64,000 nucleotides of DNA from positions 1 to 64,000 of the forward strand of contig DWWD01000026.1 in the NCBI GenBank assembly GCA_019119895.1. The letters run 5' to 3'. Positions 1 through 11,646 of the stretch are shown in pieces. This DNA comes from Candidatus Anaerostipes avistercoris. GTDB lineage: Bacteria; Bacillota; Clostridia; Lachnospirales; Lachnospiraceae. The notes under the pieces are model-generated. The model ran no database searches. It worked only from the letters and a program-made list of their open reading frames with translations, and was not told where the DNA came from. How positions within the stretch are numbered: position 1 is the first letter of the stretch; the number at the start of each line of letters is the position of its first letter. The translations under genes and the position numbers were made by a program.

Positions 1-513
1 TTGGATCAGTCATCTAAGACGATCAAACCGGAACAGATCACAGATCTGATCCAGAAGATCAAAAATCACAAACGTATCTTTGTTTATGGAACCGGACGTT
101 CCGGATTAATGCTGAAAGCACTGGCCATGAGGCTGATGCAGATGGGACTGGATGCTTATGTTGTCGGAGAGACAACAACCCCTTCCGTACAGGAGGGAGA
201 TCTTCTGATCGTAGCGTCTGCGTCAGGGGAGACAGGAAGTGTATGTATGACTGCGGAGTCCGCAGTAAAACAGGGCGTTGACCTGGAAGTGATTTCCTCT
301 GCTCCTGAATCTACTCTTGGGAAGATTCAGAAGCCGGATATTGTGATCGAGTCTGCTACCAAATTCGCTACTTCTCAGGTCAGTATCCAGCCTCTGGGAA
401 GCTTATTTGAACAGATGCTCCTTATGGTGTTTGATACTGTGATTCTGGAAATGAGTCAGGAACAGGAGGGAAGCAATGACGACATGGCACACCGCCATGC
501 AAGTCTGGAATAA
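1..513 (+). CDS. hxlB: 6-phospho-3-hexuloisomerase-like SIS protein (5' end outside window)
   Basis: A sugar isomerase (SIS) domain protein of the HxlB family, which interconverts 3-hexulose-6-phosphate and fructose-6-phosphate in the ribulose monophosphate pathway or in hexulose catabolism. Visible are the phosphosugar-binding glycine loop GTGRSG, the second SIS loop SASGETGS and the C-terminal RHASLE block, which matches the conserved His-containing tail of the family. The frame is open from base 1 with a TTG there; since family members are about 15 residues longer, the true start probably lies just upstream of the window. The next gene is a PTS-type regulator, so the gene probably ends a sugar operon. 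Confidence 0.8.
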   Translation: MDQSSKTIKPEQITDLIQKIKNHKRIFVYGTGRSGLMLKALAMRLMQMGLDAYVVGETTTPSVQEGDLLIVASASGETGSVCMTAESAVKQGVDLEVISSAPESTLGKIQKPDIVIESATKFATSQVSIQPLGSLFEQMLLMVFDTVILEMSQEQEGSNDDMAHRHASLE

Positions 514-546
514 CAGGAAAAGAAACACCTGATATAACACTCATAT

Positions 547-580
547 CGCAGAATCCCGCATAAATGCGGGATTTCCTGCG
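547..580 (+). terminator. Hairpin after the hexuloisomerase gene
   Basis: AATCCCGCAT and ATGCGGGATT form a perfect stem, nested in an outer CGCAG/CTGCG stem. The T tract is poor, so this may be a weak terminator or a leader hairpin for the following regulator. Confidence 0.5.
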
Positions 581-684
581 GTGTAAATCTGTTTCACGAT
601 TTCAGTAATAAATTTGACTTGAAGACCTGACCTGCGGACAATATACTCTATATTGTAGGAACAAGAGCGGAATGAAGGTGAAAT

Positions 685-2727
685 ATGAAGAAACGAAGTA
701 CGGAGATTTTGCAGCGACTGATCAAGAACCAGTCAAAAAAATATTCTATTTCAAAATTAGCGAAAGATTATCATGTGACACAGCGGACACTGAGAAATGA
801 CCTTGCGGAGATCAATGATTTTCTGGAAGATCTGCATATGCCGGAAATTTATTTTGATAAGGACGGCATATTGGAAATCAAACCGGATTTTGACCGGAGT
901 CTGGTAGAAGAGAAGCTGTATGAGATGGATATGTACAGTTACAAAATGTCTTCCGATGAGCGAAGGACGTTCATTTTGATTTCTTTGCTGCAGAATAAAA
1001 CGTATTCATCGATGCAGAAGCTTGCGGAAGAATTGTATGTGAGCAGGATTACCATTCTCAGTGACTTTGAAAATATCAAAGAATATCTGGAAGAATTTGA
1101 AATCACCCTGGTTTCAGATGCCGGTAAAGGAATTGCCATTCGGTGCGGCAAAGAAAAGAAGATTGAACTGTTGATCGAATTGTTCCGAAAAATTGCGATC
1201 AATATTAAAAATGATGGATTTTTCCAGCGGCTTGTATTGAAGAAAATGAAGATCCGTCATTCTTTTTCTGAAATTTTTACATATCTGCAGGAATATACCA
1301 ATATCAATAACATTATTTTCATTGATGATGTCTTATATGATATTGTCATCTACCTGTTTTCAGAATTTAATCTTGAGACGGAAGATCCGAAAGACCGGGC
1401 AATTGACAGTAAGACCAGATTAAGCGGAATGGATTATATGATGGTTTATGTCGGATATATGGTGGACTGTCCGGTGACGGAAAATATGCTGAGCCGTTTT
1501 CGCAATTATCTGGAAAAGAATCAGCTGAAATCCTTTGTCAAGACAATCGATGAGATGGAGCTGTATAAAGTAATCACTCATTTTTTGCTGGAAATTGACA
1601 GAGAGATGAGCCTGGATCTGACGACAGACAGTATGCTTGTTGATTCGCTTCTGATCCATATCAAAAATATGAAAGACTGGGGAGACTATGAAGTAGAACT
1701 TCCGAAAGAACAGAATATCGCAGTTAATTATGACCGGCTGGAGGAAGCGGTGGAAAAATATTCTGATATTCTGGAAAGATTTCTGTCCTACGAGCTCAGT
1801 GATAATATGAAGAAATCCATCGTGATCCATATCTGTGTTTCTCTGATCCGCAACCGGCGGTATGCGCCGAAGCTTTCGGTTGCCATTGTATGTCCGGGAA
1901 GTATGGCCACCGGGAAATATCTGGAAGCGCAGATCAAAAATTATTTTGATTTTCATGTGATCGGTGTGATTGCGGCCAATGAGGTCCTTCAAAAACTGGA
2001 GGAAACAGAGCCGGTAGATTTTATCATTTCTACTGTGCCGATTCAGACACAGGATTACCGGGTTCTGGTCGTCCGGCCGTTTTTAACGATGGAGGATATG
2101 AATCTGATCCAGAAAGCATCCTTTGAATGTCAGCAGCGAAGGGGAATCCAGCCGGAAAGCGGAAGAAAATCACTGATGAGCCAGCTGGATGCCATGATGA
2201 AAAATCAGGGAGTGTCCAATGGCCTGAGGCAGCAGATAGAGAAAGTCATCATCGAATATGAACCGCAGGACGAGAAAAAAAGCGCGATCAGCGAGCTTTT
2301 AAAACGGTCTTTTATCGTAAAAGATGAAACGGAAATGGACTGGAGAACGGCCATGCGCAGGGCGGCGAAGATTTTGGAAGATGAATATTATATCGGTCCG
2401 GAATATATTGAGGAATCCATATGTCATGTGGAAGAATACGGAGATTATATTATCATTGGGGAAGGCATTGCCCTTGCTCATGCAGGGAAGGAATACGGGG
2501 TGTATAAAGACGGGCTGAGCCTTCTTGTATCCAAAAGGGGCATTGTTTTTTCTGACGGTGAGACGAGAGTACATTTACTATTCTGTTTTTCTTCAAAAGG
2601 AGAAAAAGAATACCTGGAGCTGATGAAGGAAATTGTTACGATCGGTAAAACGAAGAAGCGGATGGATGAACTTCTGGATATGAATGAAGATCAGATTTAT
2701 GAGGAATTGAGTACGATAAAAGAATAG
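685..2727 (+). CDS. BglG/MtlR-type PTS-regulated transcriptional activator
   Basis: A 680-residue sugar regulator controlled by the phosphotransferase system. Domains in order: HTH_11 winged helix (about 5-60), a second Mga-like HTH (about 90-150), two PTS regulation domains (PRD, about 190-400), a EIIB-like domain with Cys in a VCPGS motif (about 415-500) and a EIIA-like domain (about 535-680) with its His in LAHAG. Having HTH domains rather than an RNA-binding domain makes it a DNA-binding activator, not an antiterminator. ATG 685 follows GAAGGTG. It stands alone before a terminator; its target is probably the sugar operon that ends with the upstream hexuloisomerase. The sugar is not evident. 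Confidence 0.85.
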   Translation: MKKRSTEILQRLIKNQSKKYSISKLAKDYHVTQRTLRNDLAEINDFLEDLHMPEIYFDKDGILEIKPDFDRSLVEEKLYEMDMYSYKMSSDERRTFILISLLQNKTYSSMQKLAEELYVSRITILSDFENIKEYLEEFEITLVSDAGKGIAIRCGKEKKIELLIELFRKIAINIKNDGFFQRLVLKKMKIRHSFSEIFTYLQEYTNINNIIFIDDVLYDIVIYLFSEFNLETEDPKDRAIDSKTRLSGMDYMMVYVGYMVDCPVTENMLSRFRNYLEKNQLKSFVKTIDEMELYKVITHFLLEIDREMSLDLTTDSMLVDSLLIHIKNMKDWGDYEVELPKEQNIAVNYDRLEEAVEKYSDILERFLSYELSDNMKKSIVIHICVSLIRNRRYAPKLSVAIVCPGSMATGKYLEAQIKNYFDFHVIGVIAANEVLQKLEETEPVDFIISTVPIQTQDYRVLVVRPFLTMEDMNLIQKASFECQQRRGIQPESGRKSLMSQLDAMMKNQGVSNGLRQQIEKVIIEYEPQDEKKSAISELLKRSFIVKDETEMDWRTAMRRAAKILEDEYYIGPEYIEESICHVEEYGDYIIIGEGIALAHAGKEYGVYKDGLSLLVSKRGIVFSDGETRVHLLFCFSSKGEKEYLELMKEIVTIGKTKKRMDELLDMNEDQIYEELSTIKE

Positions 2728-2746
2728 GGTAATACATATGGGCATT

Positions 2747-2787
2747 AAGCAGCGGAGAAGAAGGGAAATCTTCGCTGCTTTTTCTGT
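2747..2787 (+). terminator. Rho-independent terminator
   Basis: AAGCAGCG pairs with CGCTGCTT and is followed by a T-rich tract; it ends the PTS regulator transcript. Confidence 0.75.
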
Positions 2788-2873
2788 TTTTACATAATTC
2801 TGTTTCTATGGTTTCACAATCCGAAATATTCTGCATATGATGATATAAAACATTTCTGCGAAAGGGAGCCGTC

Positions 2874-3119
2874 ATGGGAGAGCAGATCAGGTTATCTGAA
2901 TTAAAGCCCGGGCATACAGGGGAGATATCACAGATCGCAATGGAAGGCAGCAAAAAACGGCGCCTGCTGGATCTGGGATTTACAGAAGGAACAAAGATAA
3001 AATGCATAGGAGAGAGTATTTTCAAAAGCCCCAGAGCTTATGCACTTAGAGGCACCGTGATTGCTCTGCGGACGGCAGATGCGGGAGACATATATGTGAA
3101 AGTGGAGGAGACAGTGTGA
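2874..3119 (+). CDS. feoA: FeoA family protein (first feo locus)
   Basis: An 81-residue SH3-like FeoA protein, the small cytosolic partner of the FeoB ferrous iron transporter. The family pattern is clear: a start around LSELKPGHTGEI, the KRRLLDLGFTEGT segment and a C-terminal strand. ATG 2874 has AAAGGGAG just upstream. Its stop overlaps the GTG of feoB (GTGA), so the two are translationally coupled. Unlike the feo operon at 29.7 kb, no GTTAG-N6-CTAAC operator precedes it, which suggests different control. Confidence 0.9.
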   Translation: MGEQIRLSELKPGHTGEISQIAMEGSKKRRLLDLGFTEGTKIKCIGESIFKSPRAYALRGTVIALRTADAGDIYVKVEETV

Positions 3120-4933
3120 AGGAGCAGAAAGTCATTGTGCTGGCAGGAAATCCCAATGTGGGAAAGAGCACGGTTTTTAACCGTCTGACCGGCGGGAAAC
3201 AGCATACGGGGAACTGGACAGGGAAAACGGTGGAAATATCAGAAGGCATCTGTGAAACAGAACACTGCGTTTTACATATCGCGGATCTTCCGGGCACTTA
3301 TTCCCTGGATTCTCATTCTCCGGAAGAGGAAATAGCCGGAAAATATCTGATGGAAGAAGAGTTTGACGCCGCAGTGGTCATCTGCGACGGAACCTGCCTG
3401 GAACGGAATCTGAATCTTGTATTTCAGATCATGGAACTTACTTCCAGCGTCATGCTGGTGGTGAATTTAATGGATGAGGCGGACAAAAAAGGAATCTGTA
3501 TGGATCTGGCGAAATTGGAAAAACTTCTTGGTGTGCCGGTCATCGGAATTTCCGCTTACAGCAGAGACTCCATAAAAGAATTGAGGAAGTTTCTGGAAAG
3601 GGCAGGAGAACAGAAAACGCCCCGGATTCCGGCGTCGAACGTCAGAGAACGAATGAAGCAGGCAGAAAGAATCTGCAGCCAGACAGTTTTTCAGCAGAAG
3701 CAGGGAGACAGCAGAGACAGATATCTGGACCGGCTGTTTACCGGAAAGAAGACCGGACTTCTGATTATGTTTCTGATGCTTGCTCTGATTCTGTGGATTA
3801 CCATAGCCGGAGCCAATCAATTTTCAGATGTGCTGTCCGCGGCGGGTTTCTGGCTGGAGGGAAAATTCAGGTGGTTTCTGCAGCTGGTGAATGCGCCGGA
3901 CTGGTTTCAGGGGATTATGGTGGACGGAGTTTACCGGGTGGTCAGCAGTGTGATATCGGTCATGCTGCCTCCGATGCTGATTTTCTTTCCGCTGTTTTCT
4001 CTGCTGGAGGATTTCGGCTATCTGCCCCGGGCGGCGTATGTTCTGGACTGCCCTCTGGAGCGCTGCAGAGCGTGCGGGAAACAGGCCCTTACCATGTGTA
4101 TGGGTCTCGGGTGTAACGCCGTGGGAATTACAGGATGCCGGATCATCGATTCTCCGAGAGAAAGAATGATTGCCATACTGACCAATGTGTTTATGCCGTG
4201 CAACGGAAGATTTCCGGCAATCCTTATGATCGTGACCATATTTTTCACTGGAGGCGCCATGGGAGAAAATTTTCTGCTCCAGGCTCTCTGTCTGTCGGGC
4301 GTTATCGGATTTGCAGTGTGCCTGACACTGCTGATTTCCGGGATTTTATCGGGCACGCTGCTGAAAGGAAAACCTTCTTTCTTTTTGCTGGAACTGCCGC
4401 CCTATCGTAAACCGCAGATTGGGCGGGTGATTCTGGAATCTGTCTGCGACCGAATCTTCTTTGTGCTCGCAAGAGCAGTTATGGCAGCGGCGCCGGCAGG
4501 CGCGCTGCTCTGGATTCTGGCGAACACAAAAACCGGAGAAATTTCCCTGCTGTCCCGGTGCGCGGATTTTTTTGATCCTCTAGGGAAAATCATGGGACTG
4601 GACGGGGTGATGTTTATGGCGTTTCTCCTTGGATTTCCGGCCAATGAGATCGTTATGCCGATTGCGGTGATGGCGTATCAGTCTCAGGGAATCCTGGGAA
4701 ATGCGGCGGGCGCAGAGCAGATGCAGCATATTTTGACGGCAAACGGATGGGATATGGGGACCGCTGCAGCCTTTCTGATTTTTTCCATTGCCCACTGGCC
4801 CTGCGCCGCGTCCATGGCAGCAGTCCGCCGGGAGACCGGAAGCAGGAGATGGACGCTGCTAGCCTTCTTTTTACCGACATTTGCCGGAATGATTTTGTGC
4901 ATTTTGTTCAATTTTTTATTGGAAACAATATGA
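3116..4933 (+). CDS. feoB: FeoB-type ferrous iron transporter (short form)
   Basis: A 605-residue membrane transporter with a cytosolic N-terminal G domain: G1 GNPNVGKS at the start, G3 DLPG, and a G4-like NLMD. A short linker leads to the transmembrane core, which has the two Gate repeats. The first pore segment reads MGLGCNAVGITG and the next contains FMPCNGRFP, so both conserved pore cysteines are present. It is about 120 residues shorter than the second FeoB in this window, mostly in the linker after the G domain. The start is GTG 3116 inside the feoA stop. Fe(II) is the default substrate; some second FeoB copies carry Mn(II), which cannot be judged here. Confidence 0.9.
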   Translation: MKEQKVIVLAGNPNVGKSTVFNRLTGGKQHTGNWTGKTVEISEGICETEHCVLHIADLPGTYSLDSHSPEEEIAGKYLMEEEFDAAVVICDGTCLERNLNLVFQIMELTSSVMLVVNLMDEADKKGICMDLAKLEKLLGVPVIGISAYSRDSIKELRKFLERAGEQKTPRIPASNVRERMKQAERICSQTVFQQKQGDSRDRYLDRLFTGKKTGLLIMFLMLALILWITIAGANQFSDVLSAAGFWLEGKFRWFLQLVNAPDWFQGIMVDGVYRVVSSVISVMLPPMLIFFPLFSLLEDFGYLPRAAYVLDCPLERCRACGKQALTMCMGLGCNAVGITGCRIIDSPRERMIAILTNVFMPCNGRFPAILMIVTIFFTGGAMGENFLLQALCLSGVIGFAVCLTLLISGILSGTLLKGKPSFFLLELPPYRKPQIGRVILESVCDRIFFVLARAVMAAAPAGALLWILANTKTGEISLLSRCADFFDPLGKIMGLDGVMFMAFLLGFPANEIVMPIAVMAYQSQGILGNAAGAEQMQHILTANGWDMGTAAAFLIFSIAHWPCAASMAAVRRETGSRRWTLLAFFLPTFAGMILCILFNFLLETI

Positions 4934-4969
4934 ATTTATGATAGACTATACAAAAAGATAGATAGCGTA

Positions 4970-4998
4970 TTGGGCAGGAAAGAGAGAAATGCTATAAT
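4970..4998 (+). promoter_or_regulatory. Promoter of the ATP synthase operon
   Basis: TTGGGC, 17 bases, then TATAAT. It lies 35 bases before the first atp gene and is the only good sigma-A match in the feoB-atpZ gap. Confidence 0.7.
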
Positions 4999-5033
4999 GA
5001 GCGGCATAACAGGATGACAGGGAGGAACTTGTT

Positions 5034-5267
5034 ATGAAGAAATACGGACAGATATTTCGGATGCTGGGACTGATTACGCAGCTGGGGCTCACAATGCTGA
5101 CGTCTGTCTTTTTGTGCATGTTTGCAGGATTGTGGATTGACCGGAAGTTTTCCACCCATTTTTTTGTTGTGTTTCTGATTTTGGGGATTCTGGGTGGAAT
5201 TAAAGCAGTTTACACGCTGATCAGGCGTATGAACAGTGACAGCGAGGAGGACAGTCATGAGAGATAA
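5034..5267 (+). CDS. atpZ: AtpZ-like small membrane protein
   Basis: A 77-residue protein with two hydrophobic helices joined by a short loop (LWIDRKF) and a charged tail, as in the AtpZ/AtpI family found at the head of many Na+ or alkaliphile ATP synthase operons. The family is proposed to help c-ring assembly or to conduct divalent cations. ATG 5034 follows GGGAGGAA. The 3' end overlaps the next gene. Confidence 0.75.
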   Translation: MKKYGQIFRMLGLITQLGLTMLTSVFLCMFAGLWIDRKFSTHFFVVFLILGILGGIKAVYTLIRRMNSDSEEDSHER

Positions 5268-5661
5268 ATTACGGCAGATGGATGAAATGTTTTTGGATTT
5301 GGCCATAGGAGTGCTTTTATGCGGAGTGATATCCATGATTTTGGGTATGATAATAAGCAGAGGCAATTGGTGGTACCTGGTCGGAGATATTATAGGAACA
5401 GCAGCGGCCGTTGGATTTCTGATTCATATGACAGTGAGCATCCAGGATGCTGCGTATATGGAAGTGCATCAGGCAAGCAGATACATGGTGAAATGTTCTG
5501 TGATCCGGTATCTGGCGATGCTGCTGATTTTGGTGCTGAGCATTAAAATGATAAATTTTGCATGCTTTATCGGTGTGGTGGTCGGTTTTCTCGGGAGCAA
5601 AATATCCGCTTTTCTGAATAAACCAATCCATAAGTACATTACCAGCAGAATTATGAAATAA
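5257..5661 (+). CDS. atpI: ATP synthase subunit I (AtpI-like)
   Basis: A four-helix membrane protein of 134 residues in the AtpI position, probably a c-ring assembly factor. I prefer ATG 5257 because GAGGAGG lies 7-8 bases upstream; an in-frame ATG at 5236 has no ribosome site. It overlaps atpZ by 11 bases. Confidence 0.75.
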   Translation: MRDKLRQMDEMFLDLAIGVLLCGVISMILGMIISRGNWWYLVGDIIGTAAAVGFLIHMTVSIQDAAYMEVHQASRYMVKCSVIRYLAMLLILVLSIKMINFACFIGVVVGFLGSKISAFLNKPIHKYITSRIMK

Positions 5662-5711
5662 AAGCCTGGAGATGAAAATCGGGCTGAATTTTAAAGAAAG
5701 GAGGGCGTATC

Positions 5712-6440
5712 ATGAAGATGGCAGGAAGTTCCATGCTTCTGGCTGTGTCAGGAAATGATGTGGATTTTATGGTCCATGGCCTGATACCGGTGAAATTTAT
5801 GGGACATCAGGTATGGATCACAACGACCCATGTAACAACTCTGATCGTAATGGTGTTCATTCTGATTCTGGCGGTCATTGCGAGAAGGGCAGTTCTCCGC
5901 GGAAGCGAAAAGCCGGAAGGAGTGCAGAACTTTGTGGAAATGCTGGTGGAGGCTCTGGACGGACTGGTCCGGGGCAATATGGGAAGACACTGGAGACCCT
6001 TTGTCAATTACATCGGGACGATCATGGTCTTTATATTTATCAGCAATACGTCCGGATTGTTTGGTCTGAGGCCGCCGACGGCTGATTATGGAACGACGCT
6101 GGCTCTGGCGCTGATCACATTCGTTCTGATTCAGTTCAGTGCATTTAAGACCAAAGGTTTCGGCGTTGTAAAGGAACTTTTTGAACCAATCCCTATTTTA
6201 TTTCCGATTAATCTGATCGGAGAGTTTGCAACGCCTCTGTCTATGTCTCTGCGATTGTTTGGAAACATTATGGCAGGAACGATCATGATGGCGTTGTGGT
6301 ACGGGCTGCTTCCGGTATTTGCAAAATTAGGAGTACCAGCTTTTCTTCATGTGTACTTTGATTTGTTTTCCGGAGCGATCCAGACTTTTGTGTTCGCGAT
6401 GTTGACGATGACATTTATTGCAGATAAGAGAGGCGTCTAG
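5712..6440 (+). CDS. atpB: F-ATP synthase subunit a
   Basis: The stator channel subunit of Fo, 242 residues with five to six membrane helices. The essential arginine lies in SMSLRLFGNIMAG, and the other conserved segments (ISNTSGLFG; PINLIGEFATPLS) are present. The ribosome site AAAGGAGG is 10 bases before ATG 5712. It works with the c ring encoded next, which is predicted to carry Na+, so the channel should be Na+ selective as well. Confidence 0.96.
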   Translation: MKMAGSSMLLAVSGNDVDFMVHGLIPVKFMGHQVWITTTHVTTLIVMVFILILAVIARRAVLRGSEKPEGVQNFVEMLVEALDGLVRGNMGRHWRPFVNYIGTIMVFIFISNTSGLFGLRPPTADYGTTLALALITFVLIQFSAFKTKGFGVVKELFEPIPILFPINLIGEFATPLSMSLRLFGNIMAGTIMMALWYGLLPVFAKLGVPAFLHVYFDLFSGAIQTFVFAMLTMTFIADKRGV

Positions 6441-6743
<303 letters not shown>

Positions 6744-6770
6744 GAAAAACAGCCGAAGGGAGGCCAGGGC

Positions 6771-7292
6771 GTGGACGGAAGAATATTTGGATTAGATCTT
6801 CAGCTTGGCTTTGATGTGATTTTTCAGGCAATTGCAGTGTTTATTATGTTCCTGCTGCTGTCGTACCTTTTATTCGATCCGGTCAGAAAGATACTGGAGG
6901 ATCGAAAGAAGAAGATCGCAGGGGAGCTGGATCAGGCGGAGGCTGATCAGGCAGAGGCAGCCAGACTGAAGAAAGAATATGAGAAGAAACTGAAAAATGT
7001 TGAAAAAGAGGCCGATGAGATTCTGGCAAAAACAAGGAAGAAAGCGCTGCGCAGACAGGAAGAGATTATACAGGATGCAAAGGGAGAAGCAGCGAAGATC
7101 CTTGCCAATGCAGAACATGAGATTGAGCTTCAAAAGGCCAGGGCCAGGGATCAGATGAAACAGGAAATCATCCAGACGGCAGTGCTGATGGCGGGGAAAA
7201 TTATTTCTGATAAAATCAGCGTCCGGGAGCAGAATGATCTGGTAGATGAGACTTTACAGGAAATGAGTGATAAAACATGGCTTCAAGAGTAA
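6771..7292 (+). CDS. atpF: F-ATP synthase subunit b
   Basis: The peripheral stalk subunit, 173 residues: one N-terminal membrane helix (about 13-35) followed by a long charged coiled coil that binds delta and F1. It starts at GTG 6771 with AAGGGAGG six bases upstream; no ATG would keep the membrane helix. It overlaps atpH by 16 bases. Confidence 0.93.
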   Translation: MDGRIFGLDLQLGFDVIFQAIAVFIMFLLLSYLLFDPVRKILEDRKKKIAGELDQAEADQAEAARLKKEYEKKLKNVEKEADEILAKTRKKALRRQEEIIQDAKGEAAKILANAEHEIELQKARARDQMKQEIIQTAVLMAGKIISDKISVREQNDLVDETLQEMSDKTWLQE

Positions 7293-7822
7293 GTAAAATA
7301 TATGGAGATGCTTATGTTTCGCTGCAGGCTGAGGAAGGACGTCTGGAAGAAGCGGGAAAAGAGACTGCGGCGATGCAGGAAATTTTCAGCAGGGACGAAA
7401 CGCTTTCTGCGTTTCTTTGTCATCCGCAGATCACAAAAGAACAGAAGATGGATGCAGCAGAGAGGATATTCAGAAGGAGAGTGTCTGCTGACATGATGGG
7501 GCTTCTGGTGATCATGATCAAGAAGGGGCGCTGGAATGAGATAGAGGAGACATTAGAGTATATATCAGGGCAGATCACCAGCCTGCGTGAAATCGGTGTT
7601 TTGAAAGTAACATCCGCATTTCCGCTGTCTGAAGCCCAGAAAAATCAAATTGAGAAGAAGGTGCTGAAGGCGTCTTCTTACAACAGATTGGATGTTTCCT
7701 ACAGGACAGATGAGACAATACTTGGGGGACTGATTCTGCAGATGGATGACCGGGTAGTGGACAATTCCATTCGCACAAAACTGGATTCCATGGCGAAGTA
7801 TCTGTCCGGAATACAAATTTAG
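7277..7822 (+). CDS. atpH: F-ATP synthase subunit delta
   Basis: The delta subunit (181 residues), which ties the b stalk to the crown of the alpha3beta3 ring. The N-terminal helical bundle opens MASRVSKIYGDAY and the C-terminal part has the family pattern (LREIGVLKVTSAFPLS and IDDSIRTKL-like ending NSIRTKLDSMAKYL). It overlaps atpF, consistent with coupled translation. Confidence 0.93.
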   Translation: MASRVSKIYGDAYVSLQAEEGRLEEAGKETAAMQEIFSRDETLSAFLCHPQITKEQKMDAAERIFRRRVSADMMGLLVIMIKKGRWNEIEETLEYISGQITSLREIGVLKVTSAFPLSEAQKNQIEKKVLKASSYNRLDVSYRTDETILGGLILQMDDRVVDNSIRTKLDSMAKYLSGIQI

Positions 7823-7843
7823 AACAGGAGGAAGATAAGCCAC

Positions 7844-9355
7844 ATGAATTTAAGACCAGAAGAAATCAGCTCTGTGATCAAAGAGCAGATTAAACAATAT
7901 TCAACAAAGCTTGAAACCTCTGATGTTGGAACTGTCATACAGGTTGCGGACGGAATTGCGAGAATCCATGGACTGGAAAAGGCAATGCAGGGAGAACTGC
8001 TGGAATTTCCGGGAGATGTATTTGGCATGGTTCTGAATCTGGAAGAAGATAATGTGGGGGCTGTGCTGCTGGGAGACCACAAAAGTATCAACGAAGGAGA
8101 CCTGGTAAAGACGACAGGCCGTGTAGTGGAAGTTCCGGCAGGAGACGCTATGACAGGCCGGGTGGTCAATGCGCTGGGTCAGCCAATTGATAAGAAAGGT
8201 CCCATTGAAGCAACCGCGTATCGACCGGTGGAAAGAGTAGCATCCGGCGTTATTTCCAGGAAATCTGTGGATACTCCGATTCAGACCGGAATTAAGGCAA
8301 TCGATACGATGGTGCCAATCGGACGGGGACAGAGAGAACTGATTATCGGAGACCGGCAGACCGGGAAAACGGCCATAGCGGTAGATACGATTATCAATCA
8401 GAAAAATCAGGGAGTGCACTGTATTTATGTAGCCATCGGGCAGAAAGCTTCGACGGTTGCCGGCATTGTAAAAACTCTGGAAGAGTATGGCGCCATGGCA
8501 TATACGACTGTGGTAGCTTCAACGGCCAGTGAGCTGGCGCCGCTTCAGTATATTGCGCCATATGCAGGCTGTGCGATTGGAGAAGAATGGATGGAAAGAG
8601 GCGAAGATGTGCTGGTCGTGTATGATGATCTGAGCAAACATGCGGCAGCATACCGGACACTTTCTCTGCTGCTGCGCAGACCGCCGGGAAGGGAAGCTTA
8701 TCCGGGGGATGTCTTCTATCTTCATTCCAGACTGCTGGAAAGGGCAGCGCGTCTGTCGGATGAATTTGGCGGAGGATCTTTGACGGCGCTGCCGATCATT
8801 GAAACCCAGGCAGGGGATGTATCTGCTTATATCCCTACCAATGTAATATCGATTACAGACGGACAGATTTATTTGGAAACAGAGATGTTTCATTCGGGAT
8901 TCCGGCCAGCTGTCAATGCAGGACTTTCTGTATCCCGTGTAGGTGGTTCTGCTCAGATTAAAGCGATGAAGAAAATCGCGGGACCGATTCGTACGGATCT
9001 TGCTCAGTACAGGGAATTGGCTGCGTTTGCTCAGTTTGGCTCTGAACTGGATCAGGATACGAAGGAGAGACTTGCTCAGGGAGAGAGAATCCGCGAAGTG
9101 TTGAAACAACCACAGTATCAGCCGCTTCCGGTGGAAAAACAGGTGGTGATCATTTATGCGGCGGTGAAAAAATATCTGCTTGATCTGGAAACAGATCAGG
9201 TTTTGGAATTTCAGGATGCGCTGTTTGAACTGATTGACACGAAATATCCGGAAATATGGAAAAGAATCAGAGAAACAAAAGAAATAGATGAGGCAGTGGA
9301 AAAAGAAATTGTGCGGGCAATCAGTGAGTGTAAGAAAAGCTCTTTTGGAAGGTAG
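7844..9355 (+). CDS. atpA: F-ATP synthase subunit alpha
   Basis: The non-catalytic F1 subunit, 503 residues and full length. It has the N-terminal barrel, the P-loop GDRQTGKT, the arginine-finger region ([16 protein letters not shown]) and the usual C-terminal helical domain. ATG 7844 follows ACAGGAGG after a 21-base gap from atpH. Confidence 0.97.
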   Translation: MNLRPEEISSVIKEQIKQYSTKLETSDVGTVIQVADGIARIHGLEKAMQGELLEFPGDVFGMVLNLEEDNVGAVLLGDHKSINEGDLVKTTGRVVEVPAGDAMTGRVVNALGQPIDKKGPIEATAYRPVERVASGVISRKSVDTPIQTGIKAIDTMVPIGRGQRELIIGDRQTGKTAIAVDTIINQKNQGVHCIYVAIGQKASTVAGIVKTLEEYGAMAYTTVVASTASELAPLQYIAPYAGCAIGEEWMERGEDVLVVYDDLSKHAAAYRTLSLLLRRPPGREAYPGDVFYLHSRLLERAARLSDEFGGGSLTALPIIETQAGDVSAYIPTNVISITDGQIYLETEMFHSGFRPAVNAGLSVSRVGGSAQIKAMKKIAGPIRTDLAQYRELAAFAQFGSELDQDTKERLAQGERIREVLKQPQYQPLPVEKQVVIIYAAVKKYLLDLETDQVLEFQDALFELIDTKYPEIWKRIRETKEIDEAVEKEIVRAISECKKSSFGR

Positions 9356-9365
9356 GTGAACCGTT

Positions 9366-10223
9366 ATGGCATCTATGATTGATATAAAAAGACGCAAGAG
9401 CAGCATTGAAAGTACAGAGCAGATTACGAAGGCAATGAAGCTGGTTGCAACTGTAAAATTTCAACGTGCCAGGCAGAGGGCAGAGGAATCACGGCCGTAT
9501 TTTTACAAGATGCATCAGACCATCCATTCCATTCTGGAGAAAGCGGAGGGAATGGATCATCCTTATCTCAGAGAAAACAGTTCCCGGGTTAAAGGCGTGA
9601 TTGTTATTTCATCCAACAGGGGACTGGCCGGAGGGTATAATCACAACATTGTCCGGCTGATCCGGGACAGAGGATGGGACCGAGAAGAGCTTGCAATTTA
9701 TGGCGTAGGACACAAAGCAATGGAAATATTAGAACACCGGGGCTACCATATGGTTTCAGATGATTCTGAGATCATCAATGAGCCGGAATATCATGATGCA
9801 AAAAGACTTGGAGATAAGGTGCTGCAGGCATTTGAGAAAGGAGAAATCGGAGAAATATACCTTGCGTATACTGATTTTAAAAGCACGGTCGTGCATGAAC
9901 CTCGAATAATCCGTCTGCTGCCGATTGATCCGGTGAAGACAGAGAACGAGAATTCCAAGGGGAAACTTTTGATGAATTTTGAACCGGAGCCGGAAGAACT
10001 TTTGCCGACGCTGATTCCCAAATATGTGTGCAGTATGATATACGGCGCGCTGACAGCGTCTGTGGCCAGTGAAAACAGTGCCAGGATGCAGGCAATGGAT
10101 TCTGCAGTCAGCAATGCCCAGGAGATGATTTCTGAGCTGGAGCTGATTTATAACCGGGCACGTCAGGACGCAATCACACAGGAACTGACGGAAATCATTT
10201 CGGGAGCAGAAGCACTGAAATAA
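9366..10223 (+). CDS. atpG: F-ATP synthase subunit gamma
   Basis: The central rotor shaft, 285 residues, with both conserved terminal helices: MASMIDIKRRKSSIESTEQI at the N-terminus and the ARMQAMDSAVSNAQEMI block near the C-terminus. It is 10 bases after atpA with GGTAGGTG upstream. Confidence 0.96.
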   Translation: MASMIDIKRRKSSIESTEQITKAMKLVATVKFQRARQRAEESRPYFYKMHQTIHSILEKAEGMDHPYLRENSSRVKGVIVISSNRGLAGGYNHNIVRLIRDRGWDREELAIYGVGHKAMEILEHRGYHMVSDDSEIINEPEYHDAKRLGDKVLQAFEKGEIGEIYLAYTDFKSTVVHEPRIIRLLPIDPVKTENENSKGKLLMNFEPEPEELLPTLIPKYVCSMIYGALTASVASENSARMQAMDSAVSNAQEMISELELIYNRARQDAITQELTEIISGAEALK

Positions 10224-10228
10224 GATGA

Positions 10229-11638
<1,410 letters not shown>

Positions 11639-11646
11639 GTGATCAT

